A DNA stretch of 64,000 nucleotides, taken from positions 620,001-684,000 of the forward strand of contig JAMKCF010000047.1 in the NCBI GenBank assembly GCA_023634235.1, given 5' to 3'. This DNA is from Pisaster brevispinus. Taxonomy: Eukaryota; Echinodermata; Asteroidea; Forcipulatida; Asteriidae. A program made the position numbers and the translations under genes. Positions 1-10,599 of the stretch are shown piece by piece; position 1 is the first letter of the stretch; every line of letters begins with the position of its first letter. The notes under the pieces were generated by a model that saw only the letters and a list, made by a program, of their open reading frames with translations, was not told the DNA's origin and did no database searches.

Positions 1-97
1 ACCACCTATATGAGTCCACTATAGCTTATTCTAAAGCTTAAAATGCGAGGAATCCAATCGTGTAAAAATCTCATTTAAAAAAGGGTTTGACATCAGC

Positions 98-1140
98 CTG
101 GTTTTAAGCTTGGGCGGTTCCAGAAATTTGGGACTTGGTTTCGGTTCTGAAAAAAAAGCTCAATTCTGAGTCGGACCCGGTTACACTAAATTCAATACAA
201 AACATAAGCCACCCAGTTTTGAGTCCACACACACAATTGAGCCGATCTATTTTAACCGGAAATACCCCAACAGGTAAATCTGACATCATGGAACTGAGCA
301 CTAATTCTCCCTCTCCATTGTTGCATACAAACAAGTCTGTGGTTTGGCAATGCACATGGCCCTGCATGAATATGAATATTCATCAACAGCCAACCCATGT
401 ACATGTACCATACTGTGTGCTGTAGATGGGGCAAGCTTTTATGAATATGGATACATCGGCACCGGCAGCCAATCACAACGCGCTGACTGTTGGCTAGTTT
501 GTGAACTTTGGACTCTGTATCTCATGCTGCACGGCATACTGGACTTGGTTGTGCACTATGCAGCCACTGCCTAGTGTTGTGGATACCACATACATGTACC
601 ACACCATGTGCTGTAGATGGGGCAAACTGAAAATGGATACATCGGTAGGTAGCCAATCACGACGTGCTGACTGTTGGTTAGTTTGTGGACTTTGGACTCT
701 GTATCTCATGCTGCATGGACATGGTTTCAGATGCCTAATTTGCATACCTGTAAGCAGGAGGGGCTAGGGGTCTGTGGTATTGCACTCAGGCACTAGGCAG
801 CCTGTGTGCTATTTGCTACACGATCTGTGATGCCTAATTTGCATCTGTGTGGAGTGTGTGGAGGGGGAGCAGGGGACTGTGGCAATAAACAAGGTGTGTA
901 CTGTAATGTACATGCAGCAGGCCACATGTGATAGTCTCTGTGGTCAATGCTTACATCAGGCCTCAACTTTTTGAGCGTTCGGTCCCAGGATTGGCTCCAT
1001 ACACAGAGCCACTAATAATTGGGACTGACGTAAGCGGGTCCTCGGTTCAACAGAAGAGTGGACCCGCCGGTTCGGTTCTCAATTTGGAACTGAGTAGAAC
1101 CGGGGAACCGAAGCAACCGCCCAAGCTTACCTGGTTTTGG
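98..1140. mobile_element. Inverted-repeat (foldback-type) element, about 1 kb
   Basis: A 15-bp segment at 105-119 (TAAGCTTGGGCGGTT) is matched exactly in inverse orientation at 1115-1129. Similarity continues inward imperfectly on both sides through GGTTC/GAACC and CGGACCCGG/CGGGTCC blocks (to about 180 and from about 1036). No transposase frame lies between the arms. The interior holds a diverged direct repeat and two copies of a GATGCCTAATTTGCAT segment. This is most simply a non-autonomous DNA element. No target-site duplication could be identified, so the outer limits are approximate. Confidence 0.45.
401..717. repeat. Diverged direct repeat, about 130 bp x 2
   Basis: The segment 401-534 is repeated at 592-717. 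Shared blocks include CTGTAGATGGGGCAA, ATGGATACATCGG, AGCCAATCAC and TTTGGACTCTGTATCTCATG, in the same order and orientation. The copies differ by several substitutions and small indels. The pair lies inside the inverted-repeat element at 98-1140 and creates several short open frames on both strands that are not genes. Confidence 0.75.
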
Positions 1141-1187
1141 GGTGGTGGGTCACATTTGTTCAGAGCAATTCAAAAAAAGGTTCTTAC

Positions 1188-1299
1188 CTCTCATTGTGAG
1201 CTTCCTGGTTCTTGTCCATCTCCAACTCTCCTGTAGTGTCTTCAGAGCTAGAGCTTCAAGGTAGAGTCTTCAGCATCTGACCTGGGAGTCTCAGACTGG
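1188..1299 (-). pseudogene. Decayed copy of the 108-nt exon found at 9780-9887
   Basis: On the minus strand this segment keeps an acceptor-like border (CTCCTAG before the exon) and a good donor (GAGAG followed by GTAAGAAC). It aligns along its length with the exons at 9780-9887 and 33247-33354. The frame that stays open in those two copies (QTPRADAEDST then ELEMDKKQEAHN) is interrupted here by a TAG just after the DST stretch, with a length change in the middle (112 against 108 nt). It is therefore a relic of a third member of the family. Function unknown. Confidence 0.5.
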
Positions 1300-1313
1300 C
1301 TAGGAGATTGGGT

Positions 1314-2447
1314 TACCATGGTAATGGGTTTCCAAGATGCTGGTGGACATGAGGAGGGACACCTGAGATAAAAGAGAATCAAAGTAAAGAAGAAGGGGTC
1401 AAATATGGGATTCAAAGACTGTCTCAGCCACTAGCCTCAGTCTGATTTGGCATGGCCAATGACTTTGGGTAATACAGGACTTACATGAAGATGAAATCAT
1501 TTAACATTTACTAACCAAAACCAAAATATATTTATTCTGTAAAGAGATTATGGGGAAAAAAGCTTTAAAATCTGCACATTTAATCTTGTTTTTCTGTAAC
1601 TAACACATAAAAAACAGCTATAGGAGTTATTTTTAAAAACTTGTTTTTAAAAACATTTTGAAGTACACTAGTTTTGTGTGGCTACCATTACAATGCATTA
1701 ACCCTAACCATGCTAAATGCAACAATATGCACCAAATGGTAATAGTTGTTGTGATCTGTTGCATTTGGCAGTCAACTCAGATGTCATTTTTTGACTGAAT
1801 TTGTTGCATTCAGCAGTGAAGTGCCTTCATATAGGTTTGGGTGCTTCTCTTTTATCTGAACAACTTATAATGGGTATTTCAAAATATTTTTTATGGGAAA
1901 AGTATTGAGAAGTATGATTTAATATTAGGTAAGAATCATAATTCAAATCATATTCAAAAGACTGTATAACAACAGTTAAACAGTACACTTATGTGCATAC
2001 TGTTGCAATTAGCAGGGCAAACATCCTTGCTCAGTCCTTTCACAAACAGCATGCCTGCACAATGCAACAATATCCCTTGTTCCATTTTGTTGCATTTGGC
2101 ATGGTTCTCATTTCAACTGTGTTGCATTCTGTTGTCTTTGGCAGGCTTTGTAGAGAGACCCTAATGGGGGTTAGGGTTAATATAAATTACAAAGAACCCA
2201 AGCTAGCTGTACACAGCAATGCATCAATTAAAATATGACCGTTGAATTCATAACTTTAAAAAACAATGAAAGTCTGTGTTTGTGAATTTTATTGAATAAA
2301 ACATAGGAACAATGTTCAATAAGATGCAATAGAAACAGTCTGATTAATTATCAAGATGAATACTAACAGTTTTATGCAATAATGACATCGGACTAAAAAA
2401 AAACAACCTAGTAGGCCTATACCAGTATGCTCCAGTGCAATGTTTAA
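1314..2447. other. Non-coding stretch, nothing recognised
   Basis: AT-rich sequence with no convincing exon on either strand. The open frames here are short and lack splice-site context. A GTTGCATTTGGCA-like segment recurs several times between 1730 and 2120, which suggests an old degenerate repeat. Confidence 0.4.
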
Positions 2448-2600
2448 CAACCTGTTATTGATCTCACTGAGTCCCAGTACTATGTGTGGGTCTGACACCA
2501 AGACTTTGTGGTCAATGTCATTCCAGTATGGCATTCACTCAATGCAGTAATCCTATGACAATACGTCACACAGCGTATAAATAGAAACGGGGATTTCCAC
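2448..2600. repeat. Dispersed block X, copy 1 (copy 2 at 31783-31928)
   Basis: About 150 bp are shared in the same orientation with 31783-31928. Landmarks are TCCCAGTACTATG, GTGGGTCTGACACCAAGACT, TCAATGTCATTCC and GCAGTAATCCTA. This copy ends in a TATA-box-like string (GTATAAATAG, from about 2574), which is changed to GTATCTATAG in the other copy. It may be a piece of a duplicated promoter or an unclassified repeat; the sequence does not decide. Confidence 0.6.
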
Positions 2601-2609
2601 AATACATGG

Positions 2610-3700
2610 CGTAGTGTGCAATAGTTTAACCAAAGAGCTACATGCAGGTTACTCTATGGTAATACAACAGAAGGGACATCGTTCAGTGTGTTGTGCCAAC
2701 ATCTAACAGATCATTGCTGGAACTTCCTCTCAAATTAAAAGATTTGTTGCAGTGTTTCATGCCATATTCTTGTATCAAATACTGTTAAGTTATACTTGCA
2801 GAACAAAACATATTTACCAAGAATAGTTTTTGCTTTGATCAGTGTTGATTGATCAATTCATGTTCAAGGGCCTTGTTTGGTTCTGGGGGCTTACAGTACT
2901 GGATAGTTGCATAGACAGATCACATTCAAAACCTTTCTATTTTGACAAGTAAAGTGAAGTGAGTACTGGTATGTACTGCTGTATTCTTTAACTTGCATGT
3001 GTAATGCCTATGATACAAATATGATGTGCAGACACACACAATGCTGTTTTATGCTGAGTGTATGTTTTTAAAGCTACAAGCTAAAGTTGCTCGGACATGG
3101 TGTTCTCTACAACACACCCTACATTGTAGCCCAGGTTGGACTCCTCCGTTGCATTACACTGACGTCCTAACAGGGCTACATGTACTGTACATTGGATATA
3201 ATTCCACTGTCAATCAATTCCAGCCAGTCTTAATAGGACATTCACGAACATGAATGCATGACTGAGATACCATTGCTTAAACTGTCTAAAAGCCTTAAAG
3301 CAATCTGACTGAAGGCTTGCATAATCACATAATCATACTCAATCATTTACATTGTACATGTGAGAATTTGACCTACAGTACATGTACAAGTGCAATGTGA
3401 ACCATGGTCAAACTGTTAAACTGCAGGACTTGCATCCAGCCAAACTAATCCCTGATTTCACAATGACATAAAGTAATGTCAGTTAGTTACTAAGTCACAA
3501 TTTATTGATTTGTGCAAATCATAATCATAGACGTTAAACCAATGCTTGTATGAGAGAGATTGACTGTTGCCAGCTCAGCGTTTACATCCCCTTGTGGGAA
3601 CATTGCCGTGTTCCCTTGTTGGAAAGGTCATCTAAACATACAAACATGTGAATAAGAAACACCAGGGTTAACTTCCACACTTACGGGATAAGTGTTCAGG
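2610..3700. other. Non-coding stretch, nothing recognised
   Basis: No exon with paired splice sites, RNA gene or repeat structure was recognised. Short motifs such as TACATGTACA occur repeatedly but without order. Confidence 0.35.
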
Positions 3701-3719
3701 ATACTTTTGTGCACACTAC

Positions 3720-3875
3720 CAATCCTAGAACAAGGGACCTGGGGCTTTGTCATAAGAAATTATGGTAAAGTATTCTGCTTAGAGACACAAGTGTCAAGAC
3801 CAGGACTCGAACCCACACTTTGCTGAATCAGAAACACCTGAACTTGAATCCAGAGTTCTTAACGATCGCCAAGAT
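3720..3875 (-). mobile_element. tRNA-derived SINE fragment
   Basis: On the minus strand the segment GTGGGTTCGAGTCC is a pol III B box of tRNA type, followed by a tail (CTTGACACTTGTGTC) nearly matching the better preserved SINE at 26925-27176. The A-box half is degenerate. The fragment is the 5' tRNA-related part of a SINE; its body appears truncated. Confidence 0.5.
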
Positions 3876-3944
3876 ATATCACAAGACACTAGTAAATCTT
3901 ACTGGTTTTTTTTTACCGTGATATCAACATTTATTCAGAGTGGT

Positions 3945-4065
3945 ATTTGAGTCACTTGTGTCGAGTCCGAGTGCGAGTCTCAAGTCACTTGGGTCGAGTC
4001 CAAGTCCGAGTCACGAGTCACTTTGTTTGAGTCCAAGTCTGAGGCACGAGTCACTTGTTTAAATC
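3945..4065. repeat. GAGTC-rich degenerate repeat, first block
   Basis: Irregular repetition of GAGTC, CGAGTCC and GAGTCAC units. A related block lies at 5720-5885. Such runs are typical of short-period internal repeats in non-autonomous elements; the element boundaries are not clear. Confidence 0.55.
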
Positions 4066-4069
4066 ACTA

Positions 4070-5490
4070 AATTGTTAGAATACATGTACTTAAACTTGTT
4101 CACTTATATGACTGAATCACTATTGATTGCATAACAGATGTTGTAAAATTAGAATTGAAAATGACCTGATAAAACACACTTAGATTAAACAAAGTTCTGT
4201 ACATGCAATTTAAATCTTATTTTCCAATCAGTTCTGGTTTTTGATTTACCCGCAACCCCTTGCCTCTTCTCCAGAAGTATTACTTGAAACATTAGTTAAC
4301 TTAGAACACCCACAATTCAAAAATTCCATAACTGACTCTTATCAAAATAGAACTGTTTCAATAATACTGTGATCATGCTTTTTAGAATTAAGAGTCATTT
4401 ATTTGAGAGTGATTCATTAATGAAGATTTCTTTAGAGGTTAAAGTTACAGTTGACTCACTGCCAAAAGGACACTCATTAATCATGGATGCTGACTTTAAT
4501 AACAACACTTTTTTGTGTGTAAATTATACACTGTGCAGTAAGCAGGCAGTGTTTTACTGGTACCAGACCTGCCAGTCTTTGGCTGCATTTGAATTAATAG
4601 CTTCTGTTTGCGTCTAGGGCTAGATCAGTGTGTATGCCGCCTAATTGCCTGGTGTATTCCAGGCAACAAGAATCATTTAGCCTTCTTAACAATGTATGTA
4701 CGAACTATTTTTAGCAAAACAAAATTAATATTGGAAGTTTGAAATGATAAAAAATTCGAAAATAAAAACGACTCTTAAGTGATGAATTTCCGCGGTTTTT
4801 CAAAGAAGTGTGAAAAAGCCGATTGTATGACGGATTCCCGTGGAGACGACCTGAACATTGCACTTTGACCTGTACGTATAGCGTATGCTGTCTGCTGTTT
4901 TTTATAAAATAGTGAGGCTAGACTGCATGTCTTTTTATTGCCAAAGATACTTCTATTGAGGAAAAATGCCAAAATCGTGTGTTATTTATCTCTCGAGTCT
5001 CAGTCCACAGACCCGTATGCGTGTGTACATCATATACACTTCACGGCATATATACCTTGTATACATACTACTAATGTACGGACGGGCGCAGGGTCCAGTC
5101 TCGATCCATGGCTGTACGTCATCAAAACCGGTAAAATGTTTTATTCATGATATGTAAATGAAGTGATGACGACACGCTCATTTCGCAAAACGGCTGCTGC
5201 AATGCAACAGATTCACGTCAAATTATTGTCTTTTTAAAAACATCTGAAATTTGAAACTTTGTGTAAGTGAAACTAAGGTCTTTATTACACTCGCAAACAT
5301 GAATTTAAACATGCATCGTATTTTATTATCTCGTTCATATCCATCTTTAACATTAAAAAGACGTAGTGATATAGCCACAGCTGGCCAAAGCCGTCAATTC
5401 GGGTTCCAGTGACCAACTCCAATTTCCCTGGTAGTATGCATCAAGCAGTTGCTATGGCGTTAAGGCTGACAGATTACCAGCGTTAAGCAC
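4070..5490. other. Non-coding stretch between the two GAGTC blocks
   Basis: Several short open frames occur, but none has paired splice sites or a recognisable protein. If the GAGTC-rich blocks at 3945 and 5720 are the two ends of one element, this stretch would be its interior. Confidence 0.3.
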
Positions 5491-5492
5491 CC

Positions 5493-5640
5493 CCCAAAAA
5501 AAAAAAAAAAAAAACAATTTCTTGTTACCCGACCAACCCTAACTTTTTACCACGACCCCCCCACCAAAAAAAAATAAATAAATAAATAAATAAAATAAAA
5601 TAATAACAACAATAAATAAAAAAATATTAATAAGTGTATC
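5493..5640. repeat. Poly(A) and (AAAT)n microsatellite
   Basis: A long A run near 5500-5516 is followed by AAATA/AATAA tetra- and pentanucleotide repeats at about 5570-5630. Low-complexity DNA with no coding potential. Confidence 0.85.
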
Positions 5641-5719
5641 ATCGACAAAATGTCTGATATTGATCAACTTAACATGTTTTAAACAAAATTGATATAAAAA
5701 CCAGAACACATCAAGTGGT

Positions 5720-5885
5720 GAAAACGAGAGTCATGAGTCCCCAGGGTCAAAGTTTGGGTCATGGGGTCAAGTTTGGGTCATGAGAGTCTTTTGCCGATGT
5801 GACTTGAATCAAGTCCAAGTCACCAATATTGTGACTCGAGACTGACTCGAGTCCTGAGTCCTGGACTTGAGTCCTACATCTCTGA
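5720..5885. repeat. GAGTC-rich degenerate repeat, second block
   Basis: Contains GTTTGGGTCATG repeats followed by ACTTGAATCAAGTCCAAGTC and GACTCGAGTCCTGAGTC strings. It resembles the block at 3945-4065 in composition and unit. Confidence 0.5.
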
Positions 5886-5889
5886 GTGT

Positions 5890-6513
5890 ATTCAGCATTA
5901 AGGGAGGAGTTGGAGCCTGTTAATAGCAGCTGCTACTGCAAAAACTGGATTAATGTAGCAATAAACAAGAACAATAACTGGATCTCTTAGACTGATGTGT
6001 GACTGGGCACTGTGACCTAATTGGTCCAGTGATGTGGAGTTCCCAAATACTATTTGAAGAAATTGTTGAGGACAAAAAGCATAGCAGAGTGTGTGTTTTT
6101 AGCTTGTATATTTTATTAGTATTTTATGACATCCTAGTAGTTTTCGAGCTGCACATTTTGTGTTGGGTTGGAAGCTTTTTTGCTGGCGATTGTCAGAAGC
6201 CATTTTGTTGGCGGTTTGAATGGTTGAGCCTTAAGCCTAGAAAAATCAATGGAAAAAAATGCTAAAAATTAAAAATGTTTGGATTTTGGTCACAGGTTTG
6301 AAATTTGGGCAAGGTAACCAGGGACCGAGTAAATGTGCAGAAATTACTCTATGAAAAAAAAAGATGAAAGGGGTGGTCCCAGTGCCCGCCTCAATACACT
6401 ACTGGTTTTTAGCAGAGATGTTAATAATAGTTTATAATGACCATGAAATCAAGCCTTCCATTGATGAGAAAGGCTACTGGTATAAGACATTGATCTAATT
6501 GGATCAGTTTTCT
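5890..6513. other. Upstream/intronic sequence of the TRIM gene
   Basis: No coding exon was recognised. Because a 3' splice site is visible at 6514-6527, this stretch is probably intron or promoter of the TRIM gene; the first exon was not identified. Confidence 0.35.
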
Positions 6514-6527
6514 CTTTTAATTCACAG
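6514..6527 (+). promoter_or_regulatory. 3' splice site in the TRIM 5' leader
   Basis: A pyrimidine-rich run (TCTCTTTTAATTCACAG from about 6511) ends in CAG at 6525-6527, 31 bases before the chosen ATG. It favours a spliced 5' untranslated exon joined to a single coding exon, and argues against the upstream in-frame ATG at 6499, which would lie in intron. Confidence 0.55.
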
Positions 6528-6558
6528 CTCAACATTTCAGCAAGTACTTCCAATCAGA

Positions 6559-8265
6559 ATGGCATCCAATATAACAACTCAGTCAGTGCTAGCAGAGATT
6601 AGTCAGGATCATCTTGAATGTCCAATTTGCAGTGAACGCTTCAAACAACCCAAACTACTGGAGTGTTCTCATTCATTTTGTCTTGAATGCCTTCAACAAC
6701 TCAGACAGAATAGTCCAAGTCCTACAACACTTTCATGTCCAGTGTGTAGACAAGAAACTCAGTTAAAGGAAAATGGCATTGATGGTCTGAAAACAAACTT
6801 TACAGCCTATTCTCTGATAGAGGTTTTGGACAAACATGAAACCCATGTGAAACAGCAAGCAAAACAAGTAAAACAAGAACCCAGTCAGGAGTTTATTTCC
6901 AAGTGTAGTAAGCATACTGGCAAGGATCTTGTCCTGTATTGTGAAACGTGCAAGAAACTGATATGTACAACTTGCATTGCAAAAGACCACAGAACACACC
7001 CTGCCATAGAACTGAATGAAGCTTCAGAGAAAAGTAAACAACATGCCACTGAACTTCTAGCAGAAGTAAGAAAGAACATTCAATTCTTCAATGTAACCAT
7101 TCAAGAAATAGATATGTCCCGTAAGACGTTAGACTCTAACTTTGCTGCCACTAAAGAGAAGATCTCCAAGAAAGCTGATGATGAGATTGCTAAAGAGGTT
7201 GCCAGGATCAGAGAGGAGCAGCAGAAACTGATGCAAGAGGCTGAACAGATTTATAATGACAGAGTCGAGACAATGGAAACTGCAAGAGCTACAAACAATA
7301 AAGAGATGAACAAAGCAGAGCTCAAGCAGGACGAGGTTATTCAACTTTTGGAACAACAGATCGATATTGTACATCACATAGAACAACTCTTACAAGACCT
7401 CAAAGAATACAGAGAGATGAAATCAACAAAAACACCTGATGGGTTGACTTATATGGACTTTAAAGAAGGCCAGAAATCACTAGGGAGACTGCTGCTGAAA
7501 CATAAATGGACACTGAAAACAAACATAAAGACTACTTATCCTGCATGTGATGTGTCTGCATACTCCAATAGTGATATTGTTGTGTCACATGGGAACTGTG
7601 TAAGTGTGATTACAATATCAGCAGACATGGCAAAGGGCAATCCTCAATCCACTGTCATCCCACAAGAACTACCAATCAAAGGTCTTACTGGACCAAGAAG
7701 AGTGACTGTGAACAAGAATGATGAGCTCATTGTTCTAGATAATAGAACAGTCAATATCTTCAGTAGGAATTATCAGCTCCCCTGTCATCAGTTCAACCCA
7801 GGCAGTGAACCATCGTGTATTACAGTGGATGACAATAATCTGATAGCTGTGGGTTATTATGAAAAGGCAGAGATCTCTCTACACAAACCAGATGGATCCC
7901 TCATCAGAACACTGCGTGCTCCAGGAATTGGTCACTACTTGACTACCTACAAACAGCGACTCATCTACATCAACCGGGATGACAGGAAGTTAGTATCAGT
8001 AGACTACAATGGTAAAGTGGTATTCTTAGTAGATATCAATCAGTCTGGGAGGCCTTGTGGTGTGTGTTGTGACAAGGATGGGAGCATCTATGTTGCTGTA
8101 TGGAAAGGATCAGATTATGATACCAATCATTACAGCCCTGATGGCGAATACATTGGATGTATCATCAAGGATTGTGCTAATTACACCAATGGTCTTACAG
8201 TCACACCAGCTGGTGATCTGGCTGTGGCTGCATACAAGTCAGTTAAAATCTATCAGCAGGATTAA
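6559..8265 (+). CDS. TRIM protein (RING, B-box, coiled coil, NHL-like C-terminus), probable E3 ubiquitin ligase
   Basis: The frame is uninterrupted and gives 568 residues from the ATG at 6559. An in-frame ATG at 6499 exists, but a splice acceptor at 6527 lies between the two, so the later start is preferred. A C3HC4 RING lies at residues 21-63 (C21, C24, C36, H38, C41, C44, C60, C63) and a type-2 B-box at 116-147 (C116, H119, C128, C131, C136, C139, H144, H147). A long charged coiled coil covers about 150-320. The rest (about 340-568) is made of short beta-rich repeats with GxxxxV and DGS/DGE turns, consistent with an NHL-like propeller as in TRIM2/3/56-type proteins. All zinc ligands are present, so E3 activity is plausible by family; substrate and pathway are unknown. 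No filamin domain is visible. Large expansions of such single-coding-exon TRIM genes are known in marine invertebrates. Confidence 0.93.
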   Translation: MASNITTQSVLAEISQDHLECPICSERFKQPKLLECSHSFCLECLQQLRQNSPSPTTLSCPVCRQETQLKENGIDGLKTNFTAYSLIEVLDKHETHVKQQAKQVKQEPSQEFISKCSKHTGKDLVLYCETCKKLICTTCIAKDHRTHPAIELNEASEKSKQHATELLAEVRKNIQFFNVTIQEIDMSRKTLDSNFAATKEKISKKADDEIAKEVARIREEQQKLMQEAEQIYNDRVETMETARATNNKEMNKAELKQDEVIQLLEQQIDIVHHIEQLLQDLKEYREMKSTKTPDGLTYMDFKEGQKSLGRLLLKHKWTLKTNIKTTYPACDVSAYSNSDIVVSHGNCVSVITISADMAKGNPQSTVIPQELPIKGLTGPRRVTVNKNDELIVLDNRTVNIFSRNYQLPCHQFNPGSEPSCITVDDNNLIAVGYYEKAEISLHKPDGSLIRTLRAPGIGHYLTTYKQRLIYINRDDRKLVSVDYNGKVVFLVDINQSGRPCGVCCDKDGSIYVAVWKGSDYDTNHYSPDGEYIGCIIKDCANYTNGLTVTPAGDLAVAAYKSVKIYQQD

Positions 8266-8272
8266 AGACATC

Positions 8273-8278
8273 AATAAA
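8273..8278 (+). terminator. AATAAA poly(A) signal of the TRIM gene
   Basis: The canonical hexamer begins only 8 bases after the TAA stop of the TRIM frame. If used, the 3' untranslated region would be very short; no other strong hexamer is seen in the next few dozen bases. Confidence 0.5.
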
Positions 8279-8489
8279 CATTATGCTAGACCACAACAAG
8301 GTCAAAGCTAAGATGAACGTAATTCACCCATATCTAAAAAAATAATGAACCGAGTTACATACAATTTGTATTCTGGGGGTTTCTGAGGGAGTCCAATCAG
8401 CACACCAAATTTCATTTCAATTTGTGACAGTCAGGTCCAAAAGCGTGTTGAATTGACATGGAATGACCCACAAGTGTTTTAAGGCAAGC

Positions 8490-8860
8490 TACAATACAAC
8501 ACAAACATTACAACTTGTTGACATGTGGTTCAGGAAATAGGTTTTTTTATTAAAGTTTTGAGCTTATTGTTTGGATTGGAAGTACAGTGTAAAGGTCAAA
8601 GTGGGGTCATCTTTTTAATTAAAAAGTTGCAATATTTGTAAGCTACAAAACAACACAAACATTTTGACTTTATGACATGGGATTCAGAAGATAAGATTTT
8701 TGATAGTTTTGAGCTCCCTGTTAGGATAGGAAGTAAATGTCAAAGTGAGGTCATTTCTGAATGTTGCATGTAACATTTGCAACAAAACAACAAAACATTA
8801 AAACATTACGACTTTATGACATGTGGTTCAGAAGATAAAATTGGTTTAAGAAATAAGCTA
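8490..8860. repeat. Three degenerate direct repeats, about 140 bp each
   Basis: Copies begin near 8490, 8638 and 8783. Shared order is ACAACACAAACATT (or close), a CTTTATGACATG-like segment, GGTTCAG/GATTCAG, AAGATAA and, in the first two, AGTTTTGAGCT. Indels and substitutions are frequent, so the duplication is old. Confidence 0.55.
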
Positions 8861-8865
8861 TGAGT

Positions 8866-9713
8866 TACTCAATTTGACACCTGATGATGTCACAGTAAAA
8901 AACTTGTGTTTTTCACACTAACAAATTTTATAAGGTACCGGGTACATGATTGTATATAACTTATTCCCATCTAATACATTTTCATGAAAAACCCTAAACG
9001 TAAGTATGAATTACATGTGTTGCTCATGCACAAATCAATTGGGCTGTGCACAAAGTATTTGGTCTTCTATCGGTTAGGAATTAAATAAACAAGCTACACA
9101 TTTCATGTTTTTTTTCTAGACTCAAGAAAGTCCTAATCTCATTTACAATAGGTCCACACAGTAGATCAACCACAAACGCGATGGTAACTGGATGTAGTCT
9201 ATGAAGCATTTCGTTTAAGCCACTATGTGTATTGTACACAGAATGAAAGCATGCCAACATGTGGTGTCATGATGACATGACGGTAAAAAAATATGCCAAA
9301 ATTGTCAACTAAAATAAACAATGTGTCTATAACCTGATAACTGAAATAATTTTGAAAAACGCATATTTACTTCTTGAGATATGATGGACACAAGATTGAC
9401 TAATTAAATATTCACAGCGCTGTCATATGCATAGTTAATTAGGAATTTTAATCCAATGTCATTTGCAAACTAAGTCAGGACATAAGCGTTCATGTGGTAT
9501 ACAATTTTTGTGCTTCTTATAATGGTAAAGTAACGTATGTTTTCAAAAAGTTCATGTGTTAAGTCAATGAATTTTTGGTGGAAACAGAATGATAATAATT
9601 GATAACAATAGTAATTTTTTAAAAATAATAAATCAACGATAGCTGTTCTGATTAACACGTCGGAGCAGCTAAATAGAAACTGTTTTTAGCGACATACATG
9701 TACAGGGAGACCT
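8866..9713. other. Non-coding stretch, nothing recognised
   Basis: AT-rich sequence without paired splice sites, RNA gene or repeat. It separates the plus-strand TRIM gene from minus-strand exons beginning at 9780, and could contain the 3' end of the minus-strand gene, but no last exon was recognised. Confidence 0.35.
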
Positions 9714-10064
9714 GTAAATCTGTAACAAGAGATGTTAATTTACAATAAATGTTCACAGCACATACAGACTATTCCTTACCTGTCATTGTGAGCTTCCTGT
9801 TTCTTGTCCATCTCCAACTCTCCTTGTAGTGTCTTTGGACCTTCACTGGTAGAGTCTTCAGCATCTGCCCTGGGAGTCTGAGACTGACTAGGAGATTGTA
9901 TAAATGCAACAATAGATGATTCAAGCATTTGTACACAATTTCCACTTTCAGTAAATTTTAAACAGATTGTCTGTTTGCCTTGAGTATAACTGTATTAAGA
10001 AGACTCTCCCCACAATAACTGAAATCTTATATCATTAGCAGATGGTGCAGCAACCAGAATGGGG
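9714..10064. repeat. Duplicated segment (exon plus flanking introns), copy 1 of about 355 bp
   Basis: This block is closely matched by 33180-33535 in the same orientation, with only scattered substitutions and short indels across exon and intron alike. The exon at 9780-9887 lies inside it. Intron similarity as high as exon similarity indicates a fairly recent segmental duplication instead of selection on the exon alone. Confidence 0.85.
9780..9887 (-). CDS. 108-nt internal exon of an unrecognised gene family
   Basis: On the minus strand a TATACAATCTCCTAG acceptor precedes the exon and a strong donor (GACAG followed by GTAAGG) ends it. One frame reads an acidic, polar peptide containing QTPRADAEDSTSEGPKT and ELEMDKKQEAHND, with one base before and two after (phase 2 to phase 2). 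A second, basic frame is also open, but the acidic one looks more like protein. The exon is repeated at 33247-33354 (open) and 1188-1299 (broken). The product is not recognised; the peptide looks like a disordered or helical linker. It may follow the exon at 11239-11386, but phases do not match directly, so another exon or different borders would be needed. Confidence 0.55.
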
Positions 10065-10082
10065 ATTTTACTTCTATAACTT

Positions 10083-10109
10083 TGCCCCCAAAATATAAAA
10101 TAAAATAAA

Positions 10110-10140
<31 letters not shown>

Positions 10141-10171
10141 ATAAATAAATAAATAAAAATAAATAAATAAA
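10083..10171. repeat. (TAAA)n microsatellite
   Basis: Nearly pure AAAT/TAAA tetranucleotide repeat. It produces a spurious hydrophobic open frame on the minus strand. Confidence 0.9.
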
Positions 10172-10553
10172 CTACAATTCTAATAACTGTTGTGTAACAG
10201 CTCAAGGCTCGCAAATGATTATGCTGTGGAGAAACTGTAAATATAACTAAGAATAGTGAAGAAAACCCCATCTCCAATCTTTTCATGAACAAATGCTTTG
10301 AAGGCAATGTCCAGATATTTGTATTTTTCTACCAGGGACGTCTTAAAAAATGGCTCACAGTGGAATCAATTGTGTTAACTACTTCACATCAATTTCTGTG
10401 CAAATTTTTTGAGCTTTTTACGTAATTGTCTTCCTTTGAAAAAAATGTAGTCACAATGAAACCCTGAATTGACAAAGTAAAGACAAGAAAGGTTCTTTGA
10501 ATTAGCACCAGGATTTAATGTTGTCTTGCAAGAAAAGTTGAGTAGGCACTCAC

Positions 10554-10590
10554 CATGATTCACAGAACCTCAGCCATGGTTTGCTGGAAT
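10554..10590 (-). other. Possible small exon ending in ATG at a strong splice donor
   Basis: On the minus strand, CATTCCCAG is followed by 37 bases ending AATCATG, then the near-perfect donor GTGAGTGCC. Two frames contain stops, so the segment could only be a leader exon whose terminal ATG is completed in the next exon. The exon at 9780-9887 lies downstream and has alternative AG borders that would continue in phase 0. This is suggestive only. Confidence 0.25.
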
Positions 10591-10599
10591 CTGGGAATG

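Noticed and set aside
6763..7386. Minus-strand ORFs of 60-85 codons inside the TRIM gene
   Set aside because: They are antisense shadows of the TRIM frame with no independent support.
8057..8311. Plus-strand 84-codon ORF at the 3' end of the TRIM gene
   Set aside because: Out-of-frame shadow of the TRIM coding sequence.
10074..10307. Hydrophobic 77-codon minus-strand ORF
   Set aside because: Much of it is the translation of the (TAAA)n microsatellite.
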